Part shown: piece by piece, positions 34,394 through 43,076 of the stretch
How positions within the stretch are numbered: position 1 is the stretch's first letter
Layout of the letters: each line of letters opens with the position of its first letter
Assembly (NCBI RefSeq): GCF_900095845.1
Contig: NZ_FMIX01000004.1
Coordinates: 379,501 to 443,500 of the forward strand
Direction of reading: 5' to 3'
Source of the DNA: Streptococcus timonensis
Lineage (GTDB): Bacteria > Bacillota > Bacilli > Lactobacillales > Streptococcaceae
DNA: 64,000 nt
Notes under the pieces: generated by a model
The model's database searches: none
The model's input: the letters and a program-made list of their open reading frames with translations, nothing else
What the model was told of the DNA's origin: nothing
Position numbers and translations under genes: made by a program

Positions 34394-35322
34394 AACAAGA
34401 AATCATTCAAAAAATAGAGCAACAAATTGAGGCAGGGATTTATCCTGGTGCCTCTTTTGCGTATTATCGGGATGGTGAATGGTCTGATTGCTACCTCGGA
34501 GAAGCAAATCCAGAAATTGGAGAGCAGACTTGTCAAGGTTTAGTCTATGATTTGGCAAGTGTGAGCAAAGTCGTCGGAGTTGGAACTGTCTTAACCTTCT
34601 TGTGGAAGCAAGGCAAGATTGAGCTCGATCAATCCATAAAGACCTATCTTCCAGAGGCGGATTATCCAGACATCACCATTCGTCAACTCCTCACACATTT
34701 TACGGACTTGGACCCGTTTATTATCAATAGAGACCGGTTGAATGCAGAAGAATTGAAAGAAGCTATGTTTTATTTGAATCGACGAGAGAAGAGGGCTTTT
34801 CTATACTCGGATGTGCACTTTCTCTTACTCGGTTTTCTCATAGAGAACTACTTTGAAAAAGACTTAGATCAGATTTTACAAGAGCAAGTTTTCGATCCAT
34901 GGAAGATGAAGGAAACTCAGTTTGGACCAGTTAGCAGTGCAGTTCCTACAGTTCGGGGACAGAAAGCAGGAGTGGTACATGATCCCAAAGCTCGTTTATT
35001 AGGTAGACATGCTGGGAGTGCAGGCTTGTTTTCTACCGTAAAAGATTTAAAAATCTTCCTTGAGCATTATTTACAGGATGATTTTGCTGACGGATTAAGC
35101 CAGAATTTTTCAGATTTGAGTGATAAGGAACGCTCTTTGGCCTGGAATCTTGAAGGCGATTGGCTAGACCATACAGGCTATACTGGAACCTTTATCATGT
35201 GGAATCGTAAGAAGCAGGAAGCTGCGATTTTCTTGTCCAATAGAACCTACGAAAAAGACGAGCGTGCGCAGTGGATCATGGACCGTAATCAGGTCATGGA
35301 CCTAATTCGTGAAGCAGACTAG
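34390..35322 (+). CDS. serine hydrolase (beta-lactamase / esterase fold)
   Basis: A 310-residue protein with the penicillin-binding fold motifs: SxxK as S57-V-S-K60, YSD at 139-141 (the Y-x-N position) and HTG (DHTGYTG) near the C-terminus. These match class C beta-lactamase-like esterases and peptidases. No signal peptide is seen, so it is probably cytoplasmic and not a resistance enzyme. It is coupled to cppA by ATGA and followed 9 bp later by the EamA transporter gene. Confidence 0.85.
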   Translation: MKQEIIQKIEQQIEAGIYPGASFAYYRDGEWSDCYLGEANPEIGEQTCQGLVYDLASVSKVVGVGTVLTFLWKQGKIELDQSIKTYLPEADYPDITIRQLLTHFTDLDPFIINRDRLNAEELKEAMFYLNRREKRAFLYSDVHFLLLGFLIENYFEKDLDQILQEQVFDPWKMKETQFGPVSSAVPTVRGQKAGVVHDPKARLLGRHAGSAGLFSTVKDLKIFLEHYLQDDFADGLSQNFSDLSDKERSLAWNLEGDWLDHTGYTGTFIMWNRKKQEAAIFLSNRTYEKDERAQWIMDRNQVMDLIREAD

Positions 35323-35331
35323 GGAGGAAGT

Positions 35332-36243
35332 ATGTCAAAAGCTCTTAAAGGAACTCTTTTTACAGTAGTTGCTGGTATCGCTTGGGGCTTATCTGGGATC
35401 AGTGGTCAGTACCTGATGGCTCACGGAATATCAGCTCTAGTCCTAACTAATATCCGTTTAATAATCGCAGGTCTCCTCTTAGTTCTTTTATCGTATATTA
35501 AGTCCAAAGAGCAATTTTTAGCTTTTTTAAAAGATAAATCGAGTCTGTTTTCTCTCTTGCTATTTTCTTTATTTGGTCTCTTTCTAAATCAATTGGCTTA
35601 TCTATCAGCCATTCAAGAGATAAATGCAGGTACAGCGACGGTTCTTCAGTATGTCTGTCCTGTTGGAATCTTGGCTTACACATGTATAAAGGATAAGGTA
35701 GCACCTACTATAGCAGAAATCCTTTCTATGTTTTTGGCTATAGGTGGAACCTTTTTAATTGCGACTCACGGTCAAATGGATCAGCTTTCTATGACACCAG
35801 CAGGTCTCTTTTGGGGTTTGTTCTCTGCTTTAACCTATGGTCTTTATATCATTTTACCCATTAAGCTCATTCAAAAATGGGGGAGTATTCTGGTTATTGG
35901 TGTCGGTATGACCATCTCTGGTTTTGTAGCAGTGCCATTTACTGGGATTATCGGTACTAGTCTACCTATGTCTTTTGATATCTTCTTAGCATTTACTGGA
36001 ATTATTCTCATCGGTACTGTATTTGCTTACACGGCCTTTCTTAAGGGGGCAAGTATGGTTGGGCCAGTCAAATCTAGTCTCTTAGCCTCTATTGAGCCAA
36101 TATCTGCTGTCTTCTTTGCTTTCATGATAATGGGAGATATTTTCTATCCTATTGATTTTATTGGAATGGCAATGATTTTATTAGCGGTAACTATTATTTC
36201 ATTGAAAGATTTAATCCTAGAAAAGAGAAAGCAATCAGCGTAG
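35332..36243 (+). CDS. EamA/DMT family transporter
   Basis: A 303-residue membrane protein of the drug/metabolite transporter superfamily. It has about ten helices and the internal duplication of two EamA domains (about 5-140 and 150-292). Motifs 'GTATVLQYVCPVGILAY' and 'KSSLLASIEPISAVFFAF' mark the end of each half. Substrate unknown. Third gene of the cppA operon, with ribosome site AGGGAGG. Confidence 0.87.
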   Translation: MSKALKGTLFTVVAGIAWGLSGISGQYLMAHGISALVLTNIRLIIAGLLLVLLSYIKSKEQFLAFLKDKSSLFSLLLFSLFGLFLNQLAYLSAIQEINAGTATVLQYVCPVGILAYTCIKDKVAPTIAEILSMFLAIGGTFLIATHGQMDQLSMTPAGLFWGLFSALTYGLYIILPIKLIQKWGSILVIGVGMTISGFVAVPFTGIIGTSLPMSFDIFLAFTGIILIGTVFAYTAFLKGASMVGPVKSSLLASIEPISAVFFAFMIMGDIFYPIDFIGMAMILLAVTIISLKDLILEKRKQSA

Positions 36244-36281
36244 AGGTTATGTTATCTTATCAAAAAATTAGTATTGAATAT

Positions 36282-36317
36282 AAAAAATCCACTCTCTTGA
36301 GTGGATTTTATTTTTTT
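36282..36317. terminator. bidirectional terminator between the EamA gene and uraA
   Basis: AAAATCCACTC (36284-36294), loop TCTT, GAGTGGATTTT (36299-36309), with T and A runs on both sides. Confidence 0.9.
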
Positions 36318-36320
36318 ACA

Positions 36321-37604
36321 TTAGTCTTTATTTTCGTATGGCAAAATCAAGTTCAAAATGATACCTGTCATTGCTGATAGGGCAGTACCTGAAAGGGTAA
36401 CTGGACCAAGTTTAAGGATTGCTCCACCAAGTCCAAGCACGAGCATTGCACTTGCTATGATAAGGTTACGCATTTGACCAAAGTCTACACGTTCCTTGAT
36501 CAAAACTTTCAAACCGTTGCTGGCGATAACCCCATAAAGAAGGATTGACATACCACCAAGTACGGCGCTAGGGATTGTAGAAATCAAAGAAGTGAATTTA
36601 CCAAGGAAGCTGAGGGCAATTGCGATAAAGGCTGCGTTACGGATAACTGAGACAGAAGCGATACGAGTCATACCGATCACCCCTGTATTTTCACCGTAGG
36701 TAGTATTAGCAGGACCACCAAGGAAGGCAGATACAGATGTTGCGATACCGTCACCAAGAAGGGTACGGTGAAGACCTGGTTCTTTCAAGAATTGACGGCC
36801 ACAGATTTGGCTCAAGACCGTGTGGTCTCCAATATGTTCTGAGATTGTTACGATCGCGATTGGTAAGATTGCGATTGTCTCTGGGCCGAAGTAAAGGTTA
36901 TATTCTTTGAAGGCACCACCTGTGCTAAATGGTAGGTAGAAGCCTGGAATTTCGAACCAGTTAGCTTGAAGAACAGGTGTGAAGTCTACTAGACCAAGAA
37001 AGACTGCAAAGATATATCCACCGATAATGGCAAATAAGAAAGGAATGATACGAAGGAATCCTTTTCCTTTTGTATTGATAAAGGCAGCGATGAGGAAGGT
37101 AACAACTGCTACAAGAGCATTTTTCCAGTTGCCATCAGCAACAAGACCAGCATTTGTTACAGCTGAACCTGCAAGACCAAGACCAATTACGATAATCATA
37201 GGTCCGATAACGATTGGTGGTAAAAGTTTATCAATCCATTTTGTACCAGCAAAGCGGATGCTAGTTGAAACAAGAACGTAGATTAAACCAGTTAAGATAA
37301 CCCCTGTTTGAGCAGCAGAAACATCGCCACCCATTTCCTTCATAGCAAGAGACATTGCAGTGATGAAGGCAAAAGAAGAACCGAGATAAACCGGAACTTT
37401 AAAGCCAGTACATACCATGTAAATCAGTGTTCCGACACCTGATGCAAACAGGGCAACAGATACAGGCATTCCCAAAATCAGTGGCACCAAGATGGTAGCA
37501 CCAAACATTGCAAACACATGCTGGAAGCTAAGTAGAATTCCCTTACCAAAAGAAGGACGTTGGTCAACGTCGAGTAACAAATCAACTGTTGATTCTTGTT
37601 TCAT
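36321..37604 (-). CDS. uraA: uracil permease (NCS2 family)
   Basis: Proton-coupled uracil importer of 427 residues with about 14 helices. Family motifs are the 'GSSFAFI' segment near 75, 'ISEHIGDHTVLSQICG' around 260 and 'GGPANTTYGENTGVIGMT' around 298, which read as UraA/PyrP (uracil) rather than purine carriers. A PyrR-type leader precedes it, which independently supports a pyrimidine substrate. Ribosome site GTGAGGT. Confidence 0.93.
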   Translation of the reverse strand: MKQESTVDLLLDVDQRPSFGKGILLSFQHVFAMFGATILVPLILGMPVSVALFASGVGTLIYMVCTGFKVPVYLGSSFAFITAMSLAMKEMGGDVSAAQTGVILTGLIYVLVSTSIRFAGTKWIDKLLPPIVIGPMIIVIGLGLAGSAVTNAGLVADGNWKNALVAVVTFLIAAFINTKGKGFLRIIPFLFAIIGGYIFAVFLGLVDFTPVLQANWFEIPGFYLPFSTGGAFKEYNLYFGPETIAILPIAIVTISEHIGDHTVLSQICGRQFLKEPGLHRTLLGDGIATSVSAFLGGPANTTYGENTGVIGMTRIASVSVIRNAAFIAIALSFLGKFTSLISTIPSAVLGGMSILLYGVIASNGLKVLIKERVDFGQMRNLIIASAMLVLGLGGAILKLGPVTLSGTALSAMTGIILNLILPYENKD

Positions 37605-37627
37605 AAATACCTCACTTTTTGGGCATC

Positions 37628-37661
37628 AAAAAAGAGCCCATTATTTTACAGCAATAGGCTC
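37628..37661 (-). terminator. attenuator terminator of uraA
   Basis: Minus strand: GAGCCTATT, loop of 10 nt, AATGGGCTC (one T-G pair), then TTTTTT, 24 bp before the uraA start. Confidence 0.87.
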
Positions 37662-37730
37662 TCAGAGTAAGACATCTTTAAAACATGGTTATCCCAATAT
37701 TTAAAAAATTTCATATATATCTGCGTCTTC

Positions 37731-37748
37731 GTCACCTCACGGGATGAC
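37731..37748 (-). promoter_or_regulatory. PyrR-binding loop in the uraA leader
   Basis: Minus strand GTCA-TCCCGTGAGG-TGAC. The TCC-N-GTGAGG loop on a short stem is the signature of the PyrR anti-antiterminator. The same loop occurs before pyrR (43783-43800). UMP-bound PyrR would favour termination at 37628-37661. Confidence 0.87.
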
Positions 37749-37770
37749 ATTAAAAACCTTTGCTTGTGAT

Positions 37771-37799
37771 AGTATAGCAGAAAAAAATGATTTTGTAAA
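37771..37799 (-). promoter_or_regulatory. uraA promoter
   Basis: Minus strand TTTACA (37799-37794), 17 bp, TATACT (37776-37771) with TGC extension. The -35 box lies inside copy 1 of a tandem repeat. Confidence 0.8.
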
Positions 37800-37902
37800 T
37801 CATTTTTTCCCGAGCCAAGAAACAAAAAAGCGAGGCATGATTTTGTAAATCATTTTTCCCGAGTAAGGAAATAAAGACGCGAGGTATAATCTTGTGAGTA
37901 TC
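37787..37902 (+). repeat. 50-bp tandem direct repeat between rsmG and uraA
   Basis: Copy 1 is 37787-37836, copy 2 37837-37885, and a decayed third copy begins at 37886 (ATAATCTTGTGAG). Each full copy starts with a palindrome ATGATTT-tg-TAAATCAT flanked by A and T runs (terminator-like, suited to end rsmG on the minus strand), then TCCCGAG and GCGAGG. The remaining part of the gap 37605-37919 is the uraA leader. Confidence 0.8.
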
Positions 37903-37919
37903 TATTTAATGAAAATATC

Positions 37920-38633
37920 CTAAAGTGGGCGTTTATTTGGCAAACCAGCCTTACGTGGATATTTGTTTGGAGTTTCCTTTTTCTTTTCTACAATGGTGAT
38001 GTAGCGAGGGTCTCCATTTGGAAGTGTATAGCGAAGGTTGTCTTCGACCTTGCTGAAGAGAAGATTGAGGGCATTCTTGGCTTCAGTCAATTCTTCTGGT
38101 GCATTACTTGCCTTAAGGGCCAAAAGTTTTCCACCAACTTTAAGGTAGGGAATAGTCAACTCAGAAAGAACCTGCATGCGGGCAACTGCACGAGCTGTCA
38201 CTATGTCAAACTGGGCACGGAAATTCTTGTCTTGGGCAAAGTCTTCTGCGCGTCCATGGTAGAAGTAGACTCCTTCTAAGCCAAGCTCCTCAGACAAAAG
38301 CTGGAGGAAGTTAATGCGTTTGTTCAGAGAATCAATGATAGTGACTTCTAGCTGAGGAAAGAGAATTTTCATGGGAAGGCTAGGAAAACCTGCCCCAGCT
38401 CCAATATCCAAAAGTTTGATAGCTTGATTACTAATCAAGCCCTGTAGAATAGGAGCAATCGAGTCATAAAAATGTTTGAGATAAACTTCTTCTTTATCAG
38501 TGATGGCTGTCAGGTTGATTTTTTGGTTCCACTCGACTAAGAGTTCGAAATAGCGCTCAAATTGAAGTTTTTGCTGGTCAGTAAGAATAATATTTTGTTG
38601 GTCAAGTAATGTGTAAAATGTTTCTGGTTTCAT
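37920..38633 (-). CDS. rsmG: 16S rRNA (guanine-527-N7)-methyltransferase
   Basis: SAM-dependent methylation of G527 in the decoding region of 16S rRNA; loss gives low-level streptomycin resistance in several bacteria. The 237-residue protein has SAM motif [18 protein letters not shown] (about 74-90), the acidic '[13 protein letters not shown]' and 'VTARAVARM'. The C-terminus is basic ([25 protein letters not shown] tail) for RNA binding. Ribosome site AAGAAGGA. Its promoter is divergent from and close to that of lemA. Confidence 0.94.
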   Translation of the reverse strand: MKPETFYTLLDQQNIILTDQQKLQFERYFELLVEWNQKINLTAITDKEEVYLKHFYDSIAPILQGLISNQAIKLLDIGAGAGFPSLPMKILFPQLEVTIIDSLNKRINFLQLLSEELGLEGVYFYHGRAEDFAQDKNFRAQFDIVTARAVARMQVLSELTIPYLKVGGKLLALKASNAPEELTEAKNALNLLFSKVEDNLRYTLPNGDPRYITIVEKKKETPNKYPRKAGLPNKRPL

Positions 38634-38660
38634 AGTTCTGTCCTTCTTTTATGTCATCTT

Positions 38661-38669
38661 ATTTTACCA
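38661..38669 (-). promoter_or_regulatory. rsmG promoter (extended -10)
   Basis: Minus strand TGG-TAAAAT. No clear -35. It is only about 20 bp from the lemA -10 box on the other strand, so the two promoters overlap back to back. Confidence 0.55.
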
Positions 38670-38685
38670 CAAAAATATGGAAATT

Positions 38686-38694
38686 TGATATACT
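38686..38694 (+). promoter_or_regulatory. lemA-htpX promoter (extended -10)
   Basis: TGA-TATACT at 38686-38694, leader about 27 nt with AGAAAGGAA. Confidence 0.65.
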
Positions 38695-38727
38695 GGTACT
38701 AATCTTAAATGAGAAAGGAATCCTACT

Positions 38728-39288
38728 ATGTCTTGGATTATTTTTGGAATTTCTACTCTTCTTGTTTTCTTTGTGGTTATTAGTTATAACAGCCTAGTTA
38801 GAGGACGTATGCAAACAAAGGAAGCATGGAGTCAGATTGATGTTCAGTTGAAGCGTCGAAATGATCTTTTGCCTAACTTGATTGAAACGGTTAAAGGTTA
38901 TACGAAATATGAAAGTTCCACACTTGAAAAAGTGACTCAACTTCGAACACAAGTAGCGACAGCAACTACACCTGCAGAAGCCATGAAAGCTAGTGATGCA
39001 CTGACTCGTCAGATATCTGGTATCTTTGCGGTGGCTGAGAATTACCCTGACTTGAAAGCTAGTAGCAACTTTGCTAAATTACAAGAAGAATTGACTAACA
39101 CAGAAAATAAAATATCTTACTCTCGTCAGCTTTATAACAGTGTCGTTAGCAACTACAATGTTAAATTAGAAACCTTCCCAAGTAATTTGGTTGCTCTGAT
39201 TTTTGGGTTTAAAGCTTCTGACTTTCTTCAAACACCTGAAGAAGAAAAATCGGTCCCTAAGGTTGATTTTAGTAGTCTAGGTGAGTAA
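38728..39288 (+). CDS. lemA: LemA family protein
   Basis: A 186-residue membrane-anchored protein with one N-terminal helix (about 2-22), then a long helical domain with the family segment '[27 protein letters not shown]'. Function is unclear; it is commonly paired with htpX, as here. Its stop is one base before the htpX start, so the two are coupled. Confidence 0.93.
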   Translation: MSWIIFGISTLLVFFVVISYNSLVRGRMQTKEAWSQIDVQLKRRNDLLPNLIETVKGYTKYESSTLEKVTQLRTQVATATTPAEAMKASDALTRQISGIFAVAENYPDLKASSNFAKLQEELTNTENKISYSRQLYNSVVSNYNVKLETFPSNLVALIFGFKASDFLQTPEEEKSVPKVDFSSLGE

Positions 39289-39289
39289 T

Positions 39290-40189
39290 ATGCTGTATCA
39301 ACAAATTGCAAGTAATAAACGTAAAACAGTGGTTCTACTAACTGTTTTCTTCCTTCTATTGGCTTTATTAGGTTATGCAGTAGGCTATCTATTTATGAAC
39401 TCCGGTTTTATGGGAATAATTTTAGCTATTCTTATCGGTCTTGTCTATGCAGTATCTATGATTTTCCAATCAACAGAGATTGTCATGAGCATGAATGGTG
39501 CGCGTGAAGTTGACAGGAATGAAGAACCAGTTCTCTATCATGTTGTTGAGGATATGGCTATGGTAGCCCAAATTCCTATGCCACGTGTTTATGTCATTGA
39601 TGATGCTGGCTTAAATGCTTTTGCTACGGGTTCGAATCCTCAAAATGCTGCTGTAGCAGCAACTTCAGGACTGTTAGATATTATGAATCGTGAGGAGTTA
39701 GAAGCTGTAATCGGTCATGAAGTTAGTCACATACGTAATTACGATATTCGTATTTCAACCATTGCTGTTGCTCTGGCTAGTGCAATTACGCTATTATCAA
39801 GTATGGCTGGTCGTATGATGTGGTGGGGAGGTGCTGGTCGTAGTCGTAGAAGTAATGATCGAGATAGAGGGGGACTTGAAGTGATTATGTTAGTTATTTC
39901 TCTCCTAGCCATTGTTCTAGCACCTCTTGCAGCAACTTTAGTACAATTAGCTATTTCTCGCCAACGAGAATTTTTGGCGGATGCTTCAAGCGTAGAACTA
40001 ACTCGTAATCCTCAAGGAATGATCAATGCTTTACAAAAATTAGACAATAGTCAACTCATGAGTCATCATGTGGATGATGCTAGTAGTGCACTTTATATCA
40101 ATGATCCTCAAAAAAGAGGTTTCTTAAAAAAACTATTTTACACTCATCCGCCTATTTCAGAACGAATTGAGCGTTTGAAACATATGTAA
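39290..40189 (+). CDS. htpX: membrane zinc metalloprotease HtpX
   Basis: Membrane protease for quality control of membrane proteins, 299 residues. It has two N-terminal helices (about 15-55), the zinc motif HEVSH in [13 protein letters not shown], two further helices (about 160-180 and 195-225) and a downstream Glu ligand in '[12 protein letters not shown]'. The start is the ATG at 39290, directly after the lemA stop. An in-frame GTG nine bases upstream lies within lemA and is less likely. Confidence 0.94.
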   Translation: MLYQQIASNKRKTVVLLTVFFLLLALLGYAVGYLFMNSGFMGIILAILIGLVYAVSMIFQSTEIVMSMNGAREVDRNEEPVLYHVVEDMAMVAQIPMPRVYVIDDAGLNAFATGSNPQNAAVAATSGLLDIMNREELEAVIGHEVSHIRNYDIRISTIAVALASAITLLSSMAGRMMWWGGAGRSRRSNDRDRGGLEVIMLVISLLAIVLAPLAATLVQLAISRQREFLADASSVELTRNPQGMINALQKLDNSQLMSHHVDDASSALYINDPQKRGFLKKLFYTHPPISERIERLKHM

Positions 40190-40220
40190 AAAACATCCAG
40201 AGGTTTTCTCTGGATGTTTT
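40190..40220. terminator. bidirectional terminator between htpX and the ABC-F gene
   Basis: AAAACATCCAGAG (40190-40202), loop GTTTT, CTCTGGATGTTTT (40208-40220). Confidence 0.9.
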
Positions 40221-40231
40221 ATTTCCAAAAG

Positions 40232-41758
40232 TTAAATATCTTGTAAATCAACTACTTCCAAACCATGCTCTGTCAGACTATAGATACTCGTACAGACTTC
40301 TTTTAAAAAACGTCGATCATGCGAAACAGTGACAAGACCACCAGAATAATTGGCAAAGAGTTTTCTGATTTCTGGTTGAGAAGTTGGAGAAAAATTTCGT
40401 GTGGGTTCATCCAGAAGGAGAAAGTTTGGTTTTCGCAGAACTAAATTCAAAAGAAGGAGTTTACCTTGTTGACCTCCAGATAAAGAGTGGATTTGGTGGT
40501 GCATCTCTGGATAGCTGAAATTAAGACTGGCTAAGTAAGATTGGATTTTCTGTATTTCCTCTTTGTGTCCAGTTTGGCTGAGAAATTCTACTGGCGATAG
40601 ATTCAATTGCAATGTTTCTTGGTAATCTTGTGGCATAAATCCAAGCGAAATCTCTCTTTTGCCGCTTAGTAGTCGATGTAACTTTACTAAAAGAGTGGAT
40701 TTGCCAACGCCATTGGGACCGATAATGCCGATTTTTTCTTGACCTCGGATAGTTAATTGTAGCCCTTGAGACAGAATTCGTTGGCCAATGGATAAAGTCT
40801 CATTTTCTATTCGAACTAAGACTTTTGAAGCCGCTAATGGCTCTATATCTGAAAAGAAAAGTTGGATTTGTTCCTCTTCAAGTGGCTTTTGGGTCATGGA
40901 CTGAGCTGCTTTTTCGTAGCGTTTTTCTTGAGAAAGAACATTTTTCATCTTTTTAGCCAATAGGCGCCCAGCAGTACTGTCTTTGGTAGCTCGAAGTGCA
41001 GTTTCTACATTTTGCTTAACTCGGCGATGCTTTTCCATGGTTTTTTCATAGATTCGTTGGTCGTTAGCAGCTTGCTGGCTTTGTCTGACAAAACTAGCCT
41101 TTCTCTGGTCACTATAGCTATCGTAGTCTAAATGTTCTACTAGGGTTTCAGCTTCCTTTCGATGCTTGACCAGTCGTAAATGGATAATGGTGTCTGCTGT
41201 TTGAGAGAGAAAGTCTTCATCATGAGAAATGAAAATAACTGTTTGCCTGGTTTTATGAATCTGTTTTTTTAGCCAATCAACCATCTCTATATCCAGGTCA
41301 TTTGAAGGTTCATCTAAAAATAAAATCTCAAAGGGGTTGGCAAATTCATGGATGAGCTGAATTTTCAAAGCTTCACCACCCGATAGGCTACCAATCTCTT
41401 GATCACTAGCAAAACGACTGCTATCAAAATGCAATTCCTCAGCTAAACGATAGAGAATGCTGTAGTCCAAATCTGTAGACTCTAAAAAGAAGTAGTCCTG
41501 TAGAGACTTTTTCTTCAGTTCTTCAGGGAGATGTTGGGGAATGTAGGCCAGGGACTGAAGGTCAGACTGGATTTCTCCCCTGATAGAGAAATCAGCTAAT
41601 CTTTCTCCCATTAAAGTTCGAAGTAAGGTTGATTTTCCATTTCCTTCTTCGCCTATAATAGCGACCTTTTCTCCGTCTTGGATGGTAATGTTTAAATCGG
41701 AAACAAGGTCTCTTAAATCTTTGTTTTGTGTGATGGTCAGATGATTGATTTTTATCAT
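40232..41758 (-). CDS. ABC-F family ATPase, probable ribosome protection protein
   Basis: A 508-residue soluble protein with two ABC ATPase domains and no membrane segment. It has Walker A GEEGNGKST (36-44) and GPNGVGKST, signatures LSGGE and LSGGQ, and Walker B FLDEPSNDLD and LLDEPTRNFS. A charged helical linker between the domains forms the arm that enters the ribosome. In the second domain the usual DEPTNHLD is DEPTRNFS, a divergent D loop. ABC-F proteins act on ribosomes, and the antibiotic-resistance members dislodge drugs. The leader attenuator just upstream is typical of drug-inducible members. The start is placed at the ATG behind AAAGGG. The frame extends 11 codons upstream into the terminator region. 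Confidence 0.88.
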   Translation of the reverse strand: MIKINHLTITQNKDLRDLVSDLNITIQDGEKVAIIGEEGNGKSTLLRTLMGERLADFSIRGEIQSDLQSLAYIPQHLPEELKKKSLQDYFFLESTDLDYSILYRLAEELHFDSSRFASDQEIGSLSGGEALKIQLIHEFANPFEILFLDEPSNDLDIEMVDWLKKQIHKTRQTVIFISHDEDFLSQTADTIIHLRLVKHRKEAETLVEHLDYDSYSDQRKASFVRQSQQAANDQRIYEKTMEKHRRVKQNVETALRATKDSTAGRLLAKKMKNVLSQEKRYEKAAQSMTQKPLEEEQIQLFFSDIEPLAASKVLVRIENETLSIGQRILSQGLQLTIRGQEKIGIIGPNGVGKSTLLVKLHRLLSGKREISLGFMPQDYQETLQLNLSPVEFLSQTGHKEEIQKIQSYLASLNFSYPEMHHQIHSLSGGQQGKLLLLNLVLRKPNFLLLDEPTRNFSPTSQPEIRKLFANYSGGLVTVSHDRRFLKEVCTSIYSLTEHGLEVVDLQDI

Positions 41759-41792
41759 ATTATTGCCCTTTCTAGAATGTCCATATTGCATA

Positions 41793-41820
41793 ACAAAAAG
41801 CTCTACTTTACCTAGTAGAG
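41793..41820 (-). terminator. attenuator terminator of the ABC-F gene
   Basis: Minus strand GCTCTACT, loop AGGTAA, AGTAGAGC, then TTTTTG, 35 bp before the start codon. Its 5' arm can instead pair with 41906-41919. Confidence 0.88.
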
Positions 41821-41949
41821 CAAAACGTCCATGTCAAAAAAACTCTTTTAAAAGGGCTGAAAATCAAGCAAAAAAAGAGCACACAAAAAAGAGACAGAAA
41901 CAAGATCTACTAAATAAAGGTTCTTTATTTGATAGACTTAGTTGTTCAT
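41805..41949 (-). promoter_or_regulatory. leader ORF and antiterminator of the ABC-F gene
   Basis: Behind GGAGG (41964-41960) lies a three-codon ORF ATG-AAC-AAC-TAA (41949-41938). Just after its stop, hairpin 1 pairs 41923-41936 with 41906-41919 (TCTA..AAATAAAG / CTTTATTT..TAGA, loop AAC). The 3' arm of hairpin 1 (CTTTATTTAGTAGA) is also complementary over 14 bp, with two G-U pairs, to 41805-41818 (TCTACTAGGTAAAG), which includes the terminator 5' arm. A ribosome stalled on the leader ORF would open hairpin 1, let the antiterminator form and permit read-through. Confidence 0.8.
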
Positions 41950-41980
41950 GTCTCCCTTACCTCCAAATATTGTTGCAATC

Positions 41981-42009
41981 ATCATACTCTTTTTGAGAAA
42001 ATTTGTCAA
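41981..42009 (-). promoter_or_regulatory. ABC-F gene promoter
   Basis: Minus strand TTGACA (42009-42004), 17 bp, TATGAT (41986-41981). The transcript begins about 220 nt before the ABC-F start codon. Confidence 0.87.
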
Positions 42010-42034
42010 GATTAAACCAGAAAATCCTCTATTT

Positions 42035-42364
42035 TTAAAGACCAAAAACAGGTCCATAGAGTGTCAAAACGTGCTTAACTTGATCGTAGTGGAATTTGTC
42101 ATAGTTTCGCCAAGCAGTGCGAGTTTGCTCATTCAGCTTAAGTGTGCCAAGTCCAATCAAGAGACTGGTACGTTGGTAAAATTTTTCAAGATCAATTAAG
42201 ATAGAGTTATCTAGTTTCTCAGCTTTTTTAAGTTGATTGAGAAGATGGTCAATAATTTGTTGCAAGCGCTGATCATCAGGTAAACCTTGTTTACAGCTCT
42301 GGTAGGCTTTATTTAACTCGGAAATGAGTTGATGTGCTTCTAAGATTAGTTCTTTGTCTTCCAT
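42035..42364 (-). CDS. small helical protein, unknown function
   Basis: A 109-residue soluble protein predicted to be all helical, without signal peptide or Cys except one in SCKQG. The size and helix pattern recall small bacteriocin-immunity proteins, but I see no firm motif and leave it unassigned. It has a good ribosome site (AAAGGAGG) and its own extended -10 promoter. It ends about 25 bp before the ABC-F promoter on the same strand, with no clear terminator. Confidence 0.6.
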   Translation of the reverse strand: MEDKELILEAHQLISELNKAYQSCKQGLPDDQRLQQIIDHLLNQLKKAEKLDNSILIDLEKFYQRTSLLIGLGTLKLNEQTRTAWRNYDKFHYDQVKHVLTLYGPVFGL

Positions 42365-42400
42365 ATGAGCGTCCTCCTTTGCTCATGTATTGATGCCTAT

Positions 42401-42409
42401 AGTATAGCA
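42401..42409 (-). promoter_or_regulatory. promoter of the small helical protein gene
   Basis: Minus strand extended -10 TGC-TATACT. Confidence 0.6.
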
Positions 42410-42477
42410 CAAAAAATTAATTTATCATAATAAATATATCAAAAAACCACAGAGAGATGTTTTAAAAGTTTAGAGGC

Positions 42478-42505
42478 TTTACTTGACCTCCTTTCATGGT
42501 ATAAT
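42478..42505 (+). promoter_or_regulatory. yceD-nth promoter
   Basis: TTTACT (42478-42483), 16 bp, TATAAT (42500-42505) with TGG extension. A TTGACC at 42483 is too close to serve. Confidence 0.65.
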
Positions 42506-42533
42506 CAAGGGAGTAAAACTTTATGGAGGAAGT

Positions 42534-43076
42534 ATGAAATTAAATATTCAAGAAGTTCGTAAGCAGCCTGAGGGTTTGTATTTTGAGCAAACTCTAGACT
42601 TGTCAGCTGACTTACGTGAGCGTAACCCAGAAATTTTAGACGTAAAAGATATTGTCGCAGTTGGGAAAGCACAGTATGAAGACCGTATGTATTTCTTAGA
42701 TTATCAACTATCTTACACTATAGTTCTTGCTTCTAGCCGTAGTATGGAACCTGTAGAATTGCATGAGTCTTATCCAGTGACAGAAGTCTTTATGGAAGGA
42801 GCTACTAATCAACTGGACCAAGAAGTTCTTGATGATGACTTGGTTTTACCTATCGAAAATGGTGAAATCGACCTGGCTGAGAGTGTTTCAGATAATATTT
42901 TGCTCAATATTCCAATCAAGGTCTTAACGACAGAAGAAGAAGCAGGTCAGGGATTTATTTCTGGAAATGACTGGCAAATCATGACTGAGGAAGAGTACCA
43001 AGCTCAACAAACAGTCAAGAAAGAAGAAAATAGTCCTTTTGCTGGCTTGCAAGGATTATTTGACGGAGATGAATAA
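42534..43076 (+). CDS. YceD family protein (DUF177)
   Basis: A 180-residue acidic protein of the YceD/DUF177 family. E. coli and plant members are linked to 23S rRNA maturation, but the role in streptococci is not established. Conserved features are the acidic run before 'CSYTI'-like strand positions (here 'LDYQLSYTIVLAS'; the usual Cys is absent) and the central 'NGEIDLAESVSDNILLNIP' motif. The start is the ATG behind GGAGG. The open frame upstream overlaps the promoter. It is coupled to nth by a one-base overlap. In many bacteria yceD precedes rpmF, which is not seen here. Confidence 0.82.
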   Translation: MKLNIQEVRKQPEGLYFEQTLDLSADLRERNPEILDVKDIVAVGKAQYEDRMYFLDYQLSYTIVLASSRSMEPVELHESYPVTEVFMEGATNQLDQEVLDDDLVLPIENGEIDLAESVSDNILLNIPIKVLTTEEEAGQGFISGNDWQIMTEEEYQAQQTVKKEENSPFAGLQGLFDGDE

